From the NCBI GenBank assembly GCA_964392085.1, contig CAYMOV010000006.1, forward strand, positions 1 to 64,000: 64,000 nucleotides of DNA, read 5' to 3'. Shown here piece by piece: positions 1 to 7,129 of this stretch. The number at the start of each line of letters is the position of its first letter. The first letter of the stretch is position 1. The translations under genes and the position numbers were made by a program. Under the pieces are notes generated by a model. The model did no database searches. It was not told the DNA's origin and worked only from the letters and a program-made list of their open reading frames with translations. Origin of the DNA: CAYMOV01 sp964392085 (GTDB lineage Bacteria; Oederibacteriota; Muellerivitia; Muellerivitales; Muellerivitaceae).

Positions 1-305
1 CAGGGGGCAGTTTCCCCTGGGAGGGCTCTGCCCGGTTCGATGTCCAGTAATGCCCACCACCTAACGGGAATATTCCGGCTCAATAGACTCCTAACTTCAG
101 TGGGAGCGTCGGCTTACCCCCCTCTCCAAAGAGGGGGGCTTGTTGATTTAAAGGGGTGGGCACACCCAACGAGCCCTCTCCCAAAGTTCGTGTCTTCGAT
201 GAAAAAGGGCGAGGTTCATGCCCACCGCCTGAAGGACGAATCCGGATTAGTTGAACTAGAGCAAGTTGGGGGCGAGACACCCATCCCTTCCGCTAGAATG
301 CTTCC
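1..305. other. Non-coding left edge
   Basis: No convincing gene is seen. Bases 1-35 contain GGGCTCTGCCC, the inverse of a GGGCAGAGCCC hairpin core found again near 6.9 and 22.75 kb, so this may be a minus-oriented fragment of the same intergenic repeat. A nine-pair GC hairpin lies at 117-138. The short open frames here have no domain or codon signature of a gene. Confidence 0.5.
117..138. terminator. GC-rich hairpin, possible terminator
   Basis: CCCCCCTCT (117-125) pairs with AGAGGGGGG (130-138) around a CCAA loop. There is no clean U-run on either side, so it may be only a repeat-derived stem. If it is a terminator, it would serve a gene that ends left of the window. Confidence 0.3.
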
Positions 306-1055
306 ATGGACCTGAAGAACCCCGCCGACTACCCCTTCCCGACCTCGGAGTACGCCTTCTACTTCCGAAACCTGCGGGAACGCGTGGGTTGGAAGGCCCT
401 CTACAAGCAGTTCCGCAAGGACTACCGCCGTCCCTGGTCCCGGGGCCTCCTCGGCCGATTCGCGGGGAAAGGGATCGGGCTGGAGATCGGGGTGGGCCAC
501 CAGACCCTGGCGCCCGTGACCCGGACGATCCTCTCGGACGGGTTCGAAAGCCACGGGGGGGAAGCGTCCCTGGCCAAGGCTTTCTTCAAGTTCGACGCGA
601 TCCCCTACGCCGACGCCAGCTTTTCCTTCCTGCTTTCCGAACACACCCTGGAGCACGCGGCCAACCCCCTCAAGGTCCTGCTGGAATGGAAGCGGGTGCT
701 TAAACCGGGGGGAAGCCTGGTCCTCTTCCTGCCCCACAAGGACCGAACCTTCGACCGGGACCGCCCCCGCACGCCTTTGGCCCACCTCATGGGAGACTTC
801 GGGAAGGGGACCCTGGACGGGGACAAGACCCACCTGGAGGAATGGAAGAGGTTGGTGATCGATCAGGGCCGGGCCCCGCACTATGGGAACATCCGGCTGG
901 AGGAGCAGGCGGTCTTGGGGGTCGTGCACCACCATGTTTGGGTGACGGAGGACGCGGTGGAATTCCTCAAGCACCTGGGGTTTGAGGTGGTGGAATCGAA
1001 GGACCAGGTGCCGGACCGGATGGATTCCTTCGCCGTCGCGGCCCGCAAGCCCTAA
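306..1055 (+). CDS. Class I SAM-dependent methyltransferase
   Basis: The 249-residue protein has the class I methyltransferase layout: glycine-rich motif I LEIGVG (about 59-64), an acidic/His segment SEHTLEH (111-117) typical of the Methyltransf_11 family, and VLKPGG (131-136) before the next strand. These elements support binding of S-adenosylmethionine. The substrate cannot be told; small-molecule or glycan methylation is common in this family. An N-terminal ~50-residue basic extension rich in aromatic residues precedes the fold. No clear Shine-Dalgarno sequence lies before the ATG at 306. It is a lone plus-strand gene facing a minus-strand pair (queD, nadE), separated by a repeat-derived hairpin. 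Confidence 0.75.
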   Translation: MDLKNPADYPFPTSEYAFYFRNLRERVGWKALYKQFRKDYRRPWSRGLLGRFAGKGIGLEIGVGHQTLAPVTRTILSDGFESHGGEASLAKAFFKFDAIPYADASFSFLLSEHTLEHAANPLKVLLEWKRVLKPGGSLVLFLPHKDRTFDRDRPRTPLAHLMGDFGKGTLDGDKTHLEEWKRLVIDQGRAPHYGNIRLEEQAVLGVVHHHVWVTEDAVEFLKHLGFEVVESKDQVPDRMDSFAVAARKP

Positions 1056-1072
1056 AGTGAAACAAAATGATT

Positions 1073-1137
1073 GAGCCACAGATGAATGGGACGAGGCTTT
1101 AACTCAAAAAGAATAATCCGTGTGAATCAGTGGTTGC
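1073..1137. repeat. Dispersed inverted repeat, CCACAGAT variant
   Basis: GCCACAGATGAATGG on the left is mirrored by CCGTGTGAATCAGTGG on the right, giving an imperfect long hairpin between convergent genes. It belongs to the same broad class as the CACGGAG hairpins at 3.5, 11.0, 13.8, 56.1 and 62.3 kb and could act as a bidirectional terminator. Confidence 0.6.
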
Positions 1138-1150
1138 AATCGTTGGGCCG

Positions 1151-1606
1151 TTATTTTCCGCCGCGATAGGCGGCGCAGCTGTCCTCGGTTTCCCAGATCT
1201 CCACGGACACCAGCTTCACCTTCTCCTTCTTGAGCGGCGCGACTAGGTTGCCCCAAATCACCACGGCCAGGTTCTCGGCGGTGGGCTGGACTTTGCCGCC
1301 CTTGAAGGGGGCCACTTCCTTGTTCAAAAACCGGTGGTCGAACCGGTCGTGCACTTCCACCTTCAGGATGGCCTTGAGGGCGCGGAAATCCATCACGAAG
1401 CCCGTCTCGGGGTCCACGGGCCCCTTCACCGTCACCCCGACCTTGTAGGAATGGCCGTGGGGAAGCTCCCCGGCCTTCGGGTCGTCCATCCGGTACCCGG
1501 CGCATTTCTTGAAGACAGCCAGGTTTTGGGCCCGGTCCCACTGGGGGTTATGGAGGTAATGGGCAGCCTCGAAGGTGATCTCTTTCTTGATTTCCACCGA
1601 TGCCAT
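1151..1606 (-). CDS. queD: 6-carboxy-5,6,7,8-tetrahydropterin synthase / PTPS family
   Basis: The 151-residue protein matches the 6-pyruvoyl-tetrahydropterin synthase fold. His16 (in EAAH), His50 and His52 (in HGHSY) are the expected zinc ligands; Cys35 is in the catalytic position, but an insertion of about ten residues separates it from HGHSY. The pterin-anchoring Glu is in PTAEN and the end carries WETEDS. In bacteria this enzyme usually makes 6-carboxytetrahydropterin from dihydroneopterin triphosphate for queuosine or other deazapurines. No queC, queE or queF is nearby, so a pterin role instead of queuosine is possible. The start ATG at 1606 lies behind an AT-rich leader. Confidence 0.8.
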   Translation of the reverse strand: MASVEIKKEITFEAAHYLHNPQWDRAQNLAVFKKCAGYRMDDPKAGELPHGHSYKVGVTVKGPVDPETGFVMDFRALKAILKVEVHDRFDHRFLNKEVAPFKGGKVQPTAENLAVVIWGNLVAPLKKEKVKLVSVEIWETEDSCAAYRGGK

Positions 1607-1707
1607 CTTTTAGCCCCGTAGTTTTGAATTTTGATTTATTAGTCTTACGTTTTTTATTTTAAGGGTTAAGTTTTCCGCTAGGCGGTTGAATTTCTTTTTT
1701 GGTTGAA

Positions 1708-1740
1708 GCTAACGGCCGACGGCTAGCGGCAAACGGCGCC
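1708..1740. repeat. REP-like GCTAGC palindromic repeat
   Basis: The segment contains GCTAACGGCCGACGGCTAGC and then CGGCAAACGGC. Close relatives occur at 4620-4752, 8038-8070, 11941-11972, 18913-19037 and 19633-19664, all between genes. It sits between the queD start and the nadE stop. Confidence 0.65.
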
Positions 1741-1742
1741 GC

Positions 1743-3380
1743 TTATGCCTCTCGGTACTTCTGCGCGATTGGGATCCGTCGACCCACCCCGAAGGCCTTG
1801 GGCGTCACCTTGAGGCCGGGCGCCATCTGGCGGCGCTTATACTCGCTCAAATCCAGCGTTTTGAGGACCCACCCGACGGTTTCCGCGTCGAAACCCTCGG
1901 AGATGATCTCGGCGGCGGTCTTGTTCTTCTCCAAATGGCGCCGCAGGATGCCATCCAGGGTCTTGTAGGGAGGCAGGCTGTCCTGGTCCTTCTGGTCGGG
2001 CCGTAGTTCGGCGGAAGGCGCCTTGGTGAAGACCGCTTCGGGAATCACGGCTCCGTTCCGGTTGGCGTGCCGGGCCAGTTCGTAGACCTGGGTCTTGAGC
2101 AGGTCGGAAATGACCGCGAGACCGCCGCACATGTCGCCGTAAAGCGTGCAGTAGCCCATGGACAATTCGCTCTTGTTGCCGGTGGACAGGACCAGCCGGA
2201 GGAACTTGTTCGAGAGGGCCATGAGCAGGAGGCCGCGAAGGCGGGCTTGGAGGTTTTCCTCCGTGAGGTCGGGGGCTTTCCCCTCGAAGGAGGGCTTCAG
2301 GCTCGCGAGGGATTGCTCGTAGAGGGGCGTCAGGGGGATTTTCTCGAACCGGATGCCGAGCGCCTTGGCCAGGGCCGCGGAGTCGTCCACCGAACCCTTG
2401 GAGGAAAAGGGGGAGGGCATGGTCACGCCCAAGACGTTGTCCGGGCCCAGGGCCTCGGCGGCCAAGGCCGCCACCAGGGCGGAGTCGATACCGCCCGAGA
2501 GGCCGACCAGGACCTGCCGGAAGCCGCACTTCGTCACATAGTCGCGGGTGCCCAGCACGAGGGCCCGGTACAGGGCCTCGGTCTCGCCGGAGGTGGGGGC
2601 CACGGTGGCGCTGGGGTTCGGCGCCTCCACCACCAATAAGTCCTCCTCGAAGTCCTTGGCGCGGGCCCCAAGCCGGCCCTCGGCGTCCAGGGCCAGGCTG
2701 GACCCGTCGAACACCAACTCGTCGTTGCCGCCCACGAGGTTGCAAAGCAGGACCGGACAATGGAGTTTCCGCGCGGCTTGGCGGGCCACCTCCTCACGCA
2801 TCTCGCTCTTGGCCAGGTGGAAAGGGGAGGCCGAGAGGTTCACCACCAAGTCGCACTTGCGGGCGGCCAGGTCGGCCACCGGATCCAGGTCGTACAGTTT
2901 GCGGGACAGCCCCGCCGGGTGGTTCCAGATGTCCTCGCAGATGGTCACGCCGATCCGCAGTCCCCCGAGGGACAGGGGTTCCTGGGCTTCCCGGGCAGGC
3001 TCGAAGTAGCGGTCCTCGTCGAAGACGTCGTAGTTGGGGAGCAGGGTCTTGTGGCGGGTCTCGAGGACACGGCCGTCCATCACCAGGACCGCGGCGTTGA
3101 AGAGGGGGTTGCCGGTGCCGGGGTTGGGCACCACCGTGCCCACCAGGGCGGCGATGCCGCGGGATTTCCCGGCCACAGCCTGGAGGGCTTGGGCGGCCTT
3201 TTTGAGGAACCCCGGGCGTTCCAGCAGGTCGCGGGGCGGGTAACCGGTCAGGGCGAGCTCGGGAAAGACCGCCAGGCCGCAATGGGCCGCCCGTGCCCGG
3301 TCGAGGAATTCCCCGATCTTGGCCACGTTGCCGTCGAAATCCCCGACGGTGGTGTTGATTTGGCAAAGCGCGATCTTCAT
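1743..3380 (-). CDS. nadE: Glutamine-dependent NAD+ synthetase
   Basis: This 545-residue two-domain enzyme makes NAD+ from deamido-NAD+, ATP and glutamine. The N-terminal nitrilase-type amidase domain (about 1-255) shows the Glu-Lys-Cys triad in the contexts FPELALTG, KTLLPNYDVFDE and TICEDIW. The C-terminal synthetase domain has the PP-loop SGGIDS in GLSGGIDSALVAALA and later STGNKSE. Length is normal for the glutaminase-fused type. The ATG is not preceded by a Shine-Dalgarno sequence; instead a TATACT box ends six bases before it, which suggests a leaderless transcript. Confidence 0.95.
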   Translation of the reverse strand: MKIALCQINTTVGDFDGNVAKIGEFLDRARAAHCGLAVFPELALTGYPPRDLLERPGFLKKAAQALQAVAGKSRGIAALVGTVVPNPGTGNPLFNAAVLVMDGRVLETRHKTLLPNYDVFDEDRYFEPAREAQEPLSLGGLRIGVTICEDIWNHPAGLSRKLYDLDPVADLAARKCDLVVNLSASPFHLAKSEMREEVARQAARKLHCPVLLCNLVGGNDELVFDGSSLALDAEGRLGARAKDFEEDLLVVEAPNPSATVAPTSGETEALYRALVLGTRDYVTKCGFRQVLVGLSGGIDSALVAALAAEALGPDNVLGVTMPSPFSSKGSVDDSAALAKALGIRFEKIPLTPLYEQSLASLKPSFEGKAPDLTEENLQARLRGLLLMALSNKFLRLVLSTGNKSELSMGYCTLYGDMCGGLAVISDLLKTQVYELARHANRNGAVIPEAVFTKAPSAELRPDQKDQDSLPPYKTLDGILRRHLEKNKTAAEIISEGFDAETVGWVLKTLDLSEYKRRQMAPGLKVTPKAFGVGRRIPIAQKYREA

Positions 3381-3386
3381 GGCGGT

Positions 3387-3392
3387 AGTATA
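3387..3392 (-). promoter_or_regulatory. Candidate -10 box of nadE (leaderless)
   Basis: On the minus strand TATACT is followed by ACCGCC and then the nadE ATG, so transcription would start at or next to the start codon. A weak TTCTGA could serve as -35 with an 18-base spacer. Confidence 0.4.
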
Positions 3393-3470
3393 GCGGGGAA
3401 CCCCCCTGTTTCAGAACCCTGGTAAATTGGGGTATGAAGAAGAGGCGTCAAGAAACCCAGAACTATTGAA

Positions 3471-3564
3471 CTACGGGGAAATCGGAGGGCACGGAGACCG
3501 AAAACTTCAGTTTAAGATTTTAAACCGAATGGTTTAACCTCCGTGATCCCCGTGTTCTCCGTAG
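3471..3564. repeat. CACGGAG-type inverted repeat
   Basis: The left arm (CTACGGGGAAATCGGAGGGC, then ACGGAG) is complementary to the right arm (CTCCGTGATCCCCGTGTTCT, then CCGTAG) at 3537-3564. A further half-arm reading GTGTCCCTGTGGTG lies near 3610-3624. It fills the gap between nadE and the divergent phosphoesterase-like gene. Confidence 0.75.
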
Positions 3565-3645
3565 TGTAAAACCGTTTGCGGGTTCCTTGGTTCATCCAAA
3601 AGGATTCTGTGTCCCTGTGGTGAAATTGGGTTTTGGAGCGCCGGA

Positions 3646-4206
3646 ATGGATGAACGCAAGTGGTGGGGCGCGCCCGAGTCGCTGCCTCCCCGCAAGAACA
3701 AGATGGTGTTCGGCTGCCTGGCCGACACCCTCGGCCCCCTCTCGGCCGCCGAACTTTCCGCACTCCGTAAGGTTTTCCAAGGCGTGGACATGATCCTTCA
3801 CGCGGGGCCCGTGGGTTCCCTGAAAGTCATTGAGCGGTTGGAGGAACTGGCGCCAGTCGCGGCGGTGGGCGGCCCCTCGGAGGACGCGATCATCCGGTCC
3901 TCCACTTACGTGCGGCAGGTCCTGCGCTTCGGCGACCAGGCCCTTGGTTTAATGCACGGCTATGGCAAACCTCAGGGACAAAAGGCCTTCCTGCTCTCCC
4001 AATTCGAGGAGACCCCGATCCAATGCCTGGTGTTTGGCCATAATCGGGAAGGGCAAGGGCGTCCGGGAAACGGGGTGTATTTCCACAACCCGGGGTCCTT
4101 CCTGGGGCGGCCCCCCGAGGGGAAGACCGGGGGCAAGAGGACGGTGGGCCTCCTTTATTTATCCGGGAAAAACTGGGAAGGCCAAGTGGTGCCGCTGGTT
4201 CTATGA
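3646..4206 (+). CDS. Degenerate YfcE/MJ0936-type metallophosphoesterase
   Basis: The 186-residue protein follows the YfcE/MJ0936 phosphodiesterase fold along its whole length, ending with the conserved NPGS (after VYFH). The dimetal site is dismantled. The usual SDTHG reads ADTLG (Asp27 kept, His to Leu29), HAGD reads HAGP (Asp to Pro55), RGNCD reads GGPSE (Asn to Pro77), HGH reads HGYG (His to Tyr106), and GHTH reads GHNR (His to Arg134). Hydrolysis by the normal mechanism is therefore unlikely, and a binding or structural role is inferred. The frame is intact over the full family length, so it is not an obvious pseudogene. A GGAG lies upstream of the ATG. The A-type Fe-S carrier gene follows 80 bases later. 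Confidence 0.75.
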   Translation: MDERKWWGAPESLPPRKNKMVFGCLADTLGPLSAAELSALRKVFQGVDMILHAGPVGSLKVIERLEELAPVAAVGGPSEDAIIRSSTYVRQVLRFGDQALGLMHGYGKPQGQKAFLLSQFEETPIQCLVFGHNREGQGRPGNGVYFHNPGSFLGRPPEGKTGGKRTVGLLYLSGKNWEGQVVPLVL

Positions 4207-4286
4207 CCACCCCCTCTTGAAAGCCTTTGGGAGGGGCCTGCATACTTAAGCCGAGACGGAACCAACCCAGAAGGAGCCGTAACCCC

Positions 4287-4610
4287 ATGGTGGAATTGAC
4301 CGAGAATGCCGTGAAGAAGGTGAAGGATTTCGCCGCCCAGAACGCCGAGTTCCAGGGCAAGGGCTTCCGGGTTTACGTCCAGGGTGGCGGCTGCAGCGGG
4401 TTCTCCTACGGTTTCTCCTTCGACGACAAGCGGGACGGCGACGAGATCTCGAAGGCAGGCGACATGAGCGTCTTCGTGGACCCCGCCAGCGTGCCCTACC
4501 TCAACGGCGCCAAGATCGACTACGTCGAGGACATGCGGGGAAGCGGGTTCGTGATCGAGAACCCAAACTCGAAGGGGTCCTGCGGCTGCGGGAACTCGCA
4601 TAGTTTTTAA
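4287..4610 (+). CDS. erpA: A-type iron-sulfur cluster carrier (HesB/IscA/ErpA)
   Basis: The 107-residue protein has the three invariant cysteines of A-type carriers: Cys36 in GGGCSG, and Cys99 and Cys101 in the C-terminal SCGCG. These bind an Fe-S cluster for delivery to apoproteins. The ATG at 4287 has AAGGAG ten bases upstream, which decides against the longer upstream reading. Likely clients nearby include aconitase and the two ferredoxins in this window. IscA and ErpA cannot be separated by sequence alone, so the symbol is tentative. Confidence 0.88.
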   Translation: MVELTENAVKKVKDFAAQNAEFQGKGFRVYVQGGGCSGFSYGFSFDDKRDGDEISKAGDMSVFVDPASVPYLNGAKIDYVEDMRGSGFVIENPNSKGSCGCGNSHSF

Positions 4611-4619
4611 GGCAAAGAC

Positions 4620-4752
4620 GCCGCTAGCCGTTAGCCGCTAGCTCAAGATAAAGCTAAACCTGGCGGGGGACTTAGGTCCTCCGCCTTTTCTTTTATGCCT
4701 TGCCTCTGTGGTTCGTTTATAGCCAACGGCTAGCGGCTAACGGCCAACGGCG
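4620..4752. repeat. REP-like element with facing inverted ends
   Basis: GCCGCTAGCCGTTAGCCGC (from 4620) faces AGCCAACGGCTAGCGGCTAA (from 4721) across about 80 bases, and each end is itself palindromic around GCTAGC. The paired arrangement resembles bacterial interspersed mosaic or REPIN-type doublets. It lies entirely between the Fe-S carrier and lipoate ligase genes. Confidence 0.7.
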
Positions 4753-4767
4753 ATGTTAATATGTCGT

Positions 4768-5457
4768 ATGTCCTGGCGCTTGATCCCTTCCACCCAACCC
4801 CCTCCCGTCGGCCAAATGGCCTACGACGAACAACTGTTCGCAGCCTTCCGGGAGACCGACGCCCCGATCCTGCGGTTCTACCATTGGGACCAGCCGACCC
4901 TGACCCTGGGGAAGATCGAGGCCAGGCGGTTGGACCTCGCGTCGCTCGCTTGGCCCTACGAGACCCGCCCCACGGGCGGTCGGGCCGTCCTCCACGGTTT
5001 GGGGGACCTCTGCTATAGCCTGATCGCGCCCGTCGGGGACCCGGTGGTGGGCGGGTCGCTCCTGGAGTCCTACCGGAAGGTCAGCTCGATCCTGGCGGGT
5101 GCCCTGAAGACCTTAGGCCGCGACGTGGCGCTGTCCGAAACCAAGCATCCCGCCCTCGACGCGCCCCATTGCTTCGCCTCGCCCGCCCACGCGGAACTCC
5201 TCCTCGGCGGCAAGAAGGTCGCGGGGGGCGCCCAGGCCCGCCGTGAGAAGGTGTTCCTCCAACAGGGCGTGATCCTCCTCTCCGTGGACCCGGGATGGGC
5301 CCGCCTCGCCCCGCCGGGGACCCCCATCCCCATGGCCGGGCTGAATGAGGATGCGTCCCTTCCGCCGGTGTCCCGGGAAGCCTTGGAAGAGGCTGTCATG
5401 GGTGCTTTTCGGGATGCTGGGGTCGTATATATGGAACAAAATCAGCCGTCCCTGTGA
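4768..5457 (+). CDS. lplA: Lipoate-protein ligase A / lipoyltransferase family
   Basis: The 229-residue single-domain protein begins with the typical WRLIPST..MAYDEQL segment and carries the ligand-binding RPTGGRAVLH and the lysine-containing KKVAGGAQ..R..VFLQQG motif of the LplA/LipM fold. It should attach lipoate or octanoate to lipoyl domains of 2-oxoacid dehydrogenases or GcvH. The small accessory C-terminal domain of E. coli LplA is absent, so it may need a partner or act as an octanoyltransferase. ATG 4768 is preferred over 4753 because the conserved region starts there. The dihydrolipoyl dehydrogenase gene follows, which fits a lipoylation role. Confidence 0.82.
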   Translation: MSWRLIPSTQPPPVGQMAYDEQLFAAFRETDAPILRFYHWDQPTLTLGKIEARRLDLASLAWPYETRPTGGRAVLHGLGDLCYSLIAPVGDPVVGGSLLESYRKVSSILAGALKTLGRDVALSETKHPALDAPHCFASPAHAELLLGGKKVAGGAQARREKVFLQQGVILLSVDPGWARLAPPGTPIPMAGLNEDASLPPVSREALEEAVMGAFRDAGVVYMEQNQPSL

Positions 5458-5545
5458 ACCCTTTGGTCCCTGTGTTAATGATTGTTGTTCGCCGTTAAAA
5501 TGACCAACCTGTCTTCGGACGTGATTTTTCTCCCCTGAGGATTTC

Positions 5546-6826
5546 ATGAAGACCTTCGACGTGGCGGTGGTGGGCGGCGGGCCGGGCGGTTACACCGCCG
5601 CCTCGCGCCTGGCCAGACTCGGCAAAAGCGTGGTGCTCTTCGAGAAGAAGAAACTCGGCGGGTCTTGCCTGCATGTCGGCTGTATCCCCACCAAGATCCT
5701 GCAATCCGCCGCGGTGAGGTTCCACACCCTCGCGAAGGAGGGCAAGGCCTGGGGCATCGAGGCCGACAACGTCCGCGTGAACTTCCAGGCCCTGGTGGAC
5801 CGCACCACCAAGACCCTCATGGTCTTGGAGCGCGGGATCGACTCGATGCTCAAGACCGCCCAGGTCACCGTGGTGCAGGGGGAGGCCGAGGTGAAGGGGC
5901 CGGACCTCGTCTCCTGCGGCGGGGAAGATTACAAGGTCTCTACCCTGGTGTTGGCCCAGGGGTCCCGACCCCGGCACCTGACGAACCTCCCAGTGGGGGG
6001 CAACGTGGTGACGAGCGATGAGATCCTCACGAACCCCCGCCTGCCCAAGTCCATCCTCATCGTGGGCGCCGGGGTGATCGGGCTGGAATTCGCCTGCCTC
6101 TACGCCCAGTTGGGCGTGAAGGTGAGGCTGGGCGACGTGGCCACGACCATCCTCCCGACCATCGATCCCGAGGCGGCCCAGGTCCTCTTGAATTCCGTGC
6201 GGAAACTCGGCGTCGAGGTGGAATTGGGCGGCCCGGTTTCCCCGAAGGACGAGGAACTGGTGTTGGTGGCCGTGGGCCGGATGCCCAACGCCGACGCGCC
6301 GGGCCTGGCTTCCCTCGGCCTGAAGATGGACGGCCCCCGGGTGGCGGTCTCCGGCTCCCTCGAGACCTCGGTCCCCGGCGTCTTCGCCATAGGCGACCTT
6401 TCCACCAAGTTCCCCTACGCCCACACGGCCTACGAGCACGCGCGGATCGTTTCGGGGGCCCTGGCCGGGAAAACCGAGATAATGGACGACCGCCGGATCC
6501 CCCATGTGGTGTTCACCTCCCCCGAGATCGCCTCGGTGGGCCTGACGGAGATTGAGGCCAAGGCCGGCGGGCTTGAGGTGAAAGTGATCAAGAACAACTG
6601 GGCCGCGAACTCCAAGGCCCGAATCCTGGGCGAGATCCAGGGCTGGGGTAAGTTGGTGGTGTCGGTCCCTACGGGAAAGATCCTGGGGGCGCATTTGGTG
6701 GGCCCTGAGGCCACGGACCTCATCGGTGAGGCCTGTGTCCTTGTACAAAATGGCATGACGCTTGAAGACTTAGAGTCGGTCCTGCATCCTCATCCGACCC
6801 TTACTGAAATTTTCGCTAGTCACTAG
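5546..6826 (+). CDS. lpdA: Dihydrolipoyl dehydrogenase (E3)
   Basis: This 426-residue flavoprotein disulfide reductase reoxidises dihydrolipoamide in 2-oxoacid dehydrogenase or glycine-cleavage complexes. It has the FAD motif GGGPGG (10-15), the redox disulfide Cys41-Cys46 in CLHVGC, the NAD motif GAGVIGLEFA, the second FAD motif FAIGDL, and the C-terminal HPHPTLTE catalytic His-Glu pair. It is roughly 40-50 residues shorter than usual E3 proteins (about 465-475) because of internal trims, while all catalytic motifs remain. It follows the lipoate ligase on the same strand, 88 bases apart. No E1 or E2 gene is in the window. Confidence 0.92.
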   Translation: MKTFDVAVVGGGPGGYTAASRLARLGKSVVLFEKKKLGGSCLHVGCIPTKILQSAAVRFHTLAKEGKAWGIEADNVRVNFQALVDRTTKTLMVLERGIDSMLKTAQVTVVQGEAEVKGPDLVSCGGEDYKVSTLVLAQGSRPRHLTNLPVGGNVVTSDEILTNPRLPKSILIVGAGVIGLEFACLYAQLGVKVRLGDVATTILPTIDPEAAQVLLNSVRKLGVEVELGGPVSPKDEELVLVAVGRMPNADAPGLASLGLKMDGPRVAVSGSLETSVPGVFAIGDLSTKFPYAHTAYEHARIVSGALAGKTEIMDDRRIPHVVFTSPEIASVGLTEIEAKAGGLEVKVIKNNWAANSKARILGEIQGWGKLVVSVPTGKILGAHLVGPEATDLIGEACVLVQNGMTLEDLESVLHPHPTLTEIFASH

Positions 6827-6837
6827 AGGATGCGGAG

Positions 6838-6935
6838 GCAGGGGGGTGTCTGCGGGGGTGCAAACCCCTGCAGGCCTGAACATCCATTGGGGTACATAGG
6901 GGCAGAGCCCCTATGAGCGCTTTGCGCGCATCCCC
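6838..6935. repeat. Intergenic hairpin repeat with ATAGGGGC core
   Basis: Two hairpins are visible: CTGCGGGGGTGCAAACCCC followed by TGCAG, and the near-perfect palindrome ATAGGGGCAGAGCCCCTAT. The second, with its GCGC-rich flank, recurs upstream of icd near 22750-22790. It could help terminate lpdA transcription. Confidence 0.6.
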
Positions 6936-6969
6936 ACCCAACCTTAACGGAGATTTTTGCCGGACACTA

Positions 6970-7115
6970 GCAGGGTGCTGAGTAAATATTTTTGCACCCT
7001 GTCAGCAGCCATGTGGTTCGAGCGAATCGCCGTGAATCCCCCGGTATTTGAGGGGGAGATTCGCGAGTACGACACGAAAAAGTCTCTTCAGTTCGACTTT
7101 TTCTTCAACCTGCTA
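6970..7115 (+). promoter_or_regulatory. Conserved two-hairpin element, copy 1
   Basis: A ~100-base core (7001-7103) is about 90% identical to 55219-55320. Hairpin 1 pairs GCGAATC with GATTCGC and has an inner CCCCC/GGGGG stem. Hairpin 2 pairs GAAAAAGTC (7076-7084) with GACTTTTTC (7095-7103). Outer ends TAGCAGG and CCTGCTA are complementary. The element ends just before the GGAG ribosome site of the gene at 7130, so it could be a 5' leader RNA. It could equally be a mobile intergenic repeat; both readings are inference. Confidence 0.6.
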
Positions 7116-7129
7116 AACGGAGAACTGAC

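Noticed and set aside
4768..6826. A complete 2-oxoacid dehydrogenase operon
   Set aside because: Only the lipoate ligase and E3 are present; no E1 or E2 subunits are encoded nearby.
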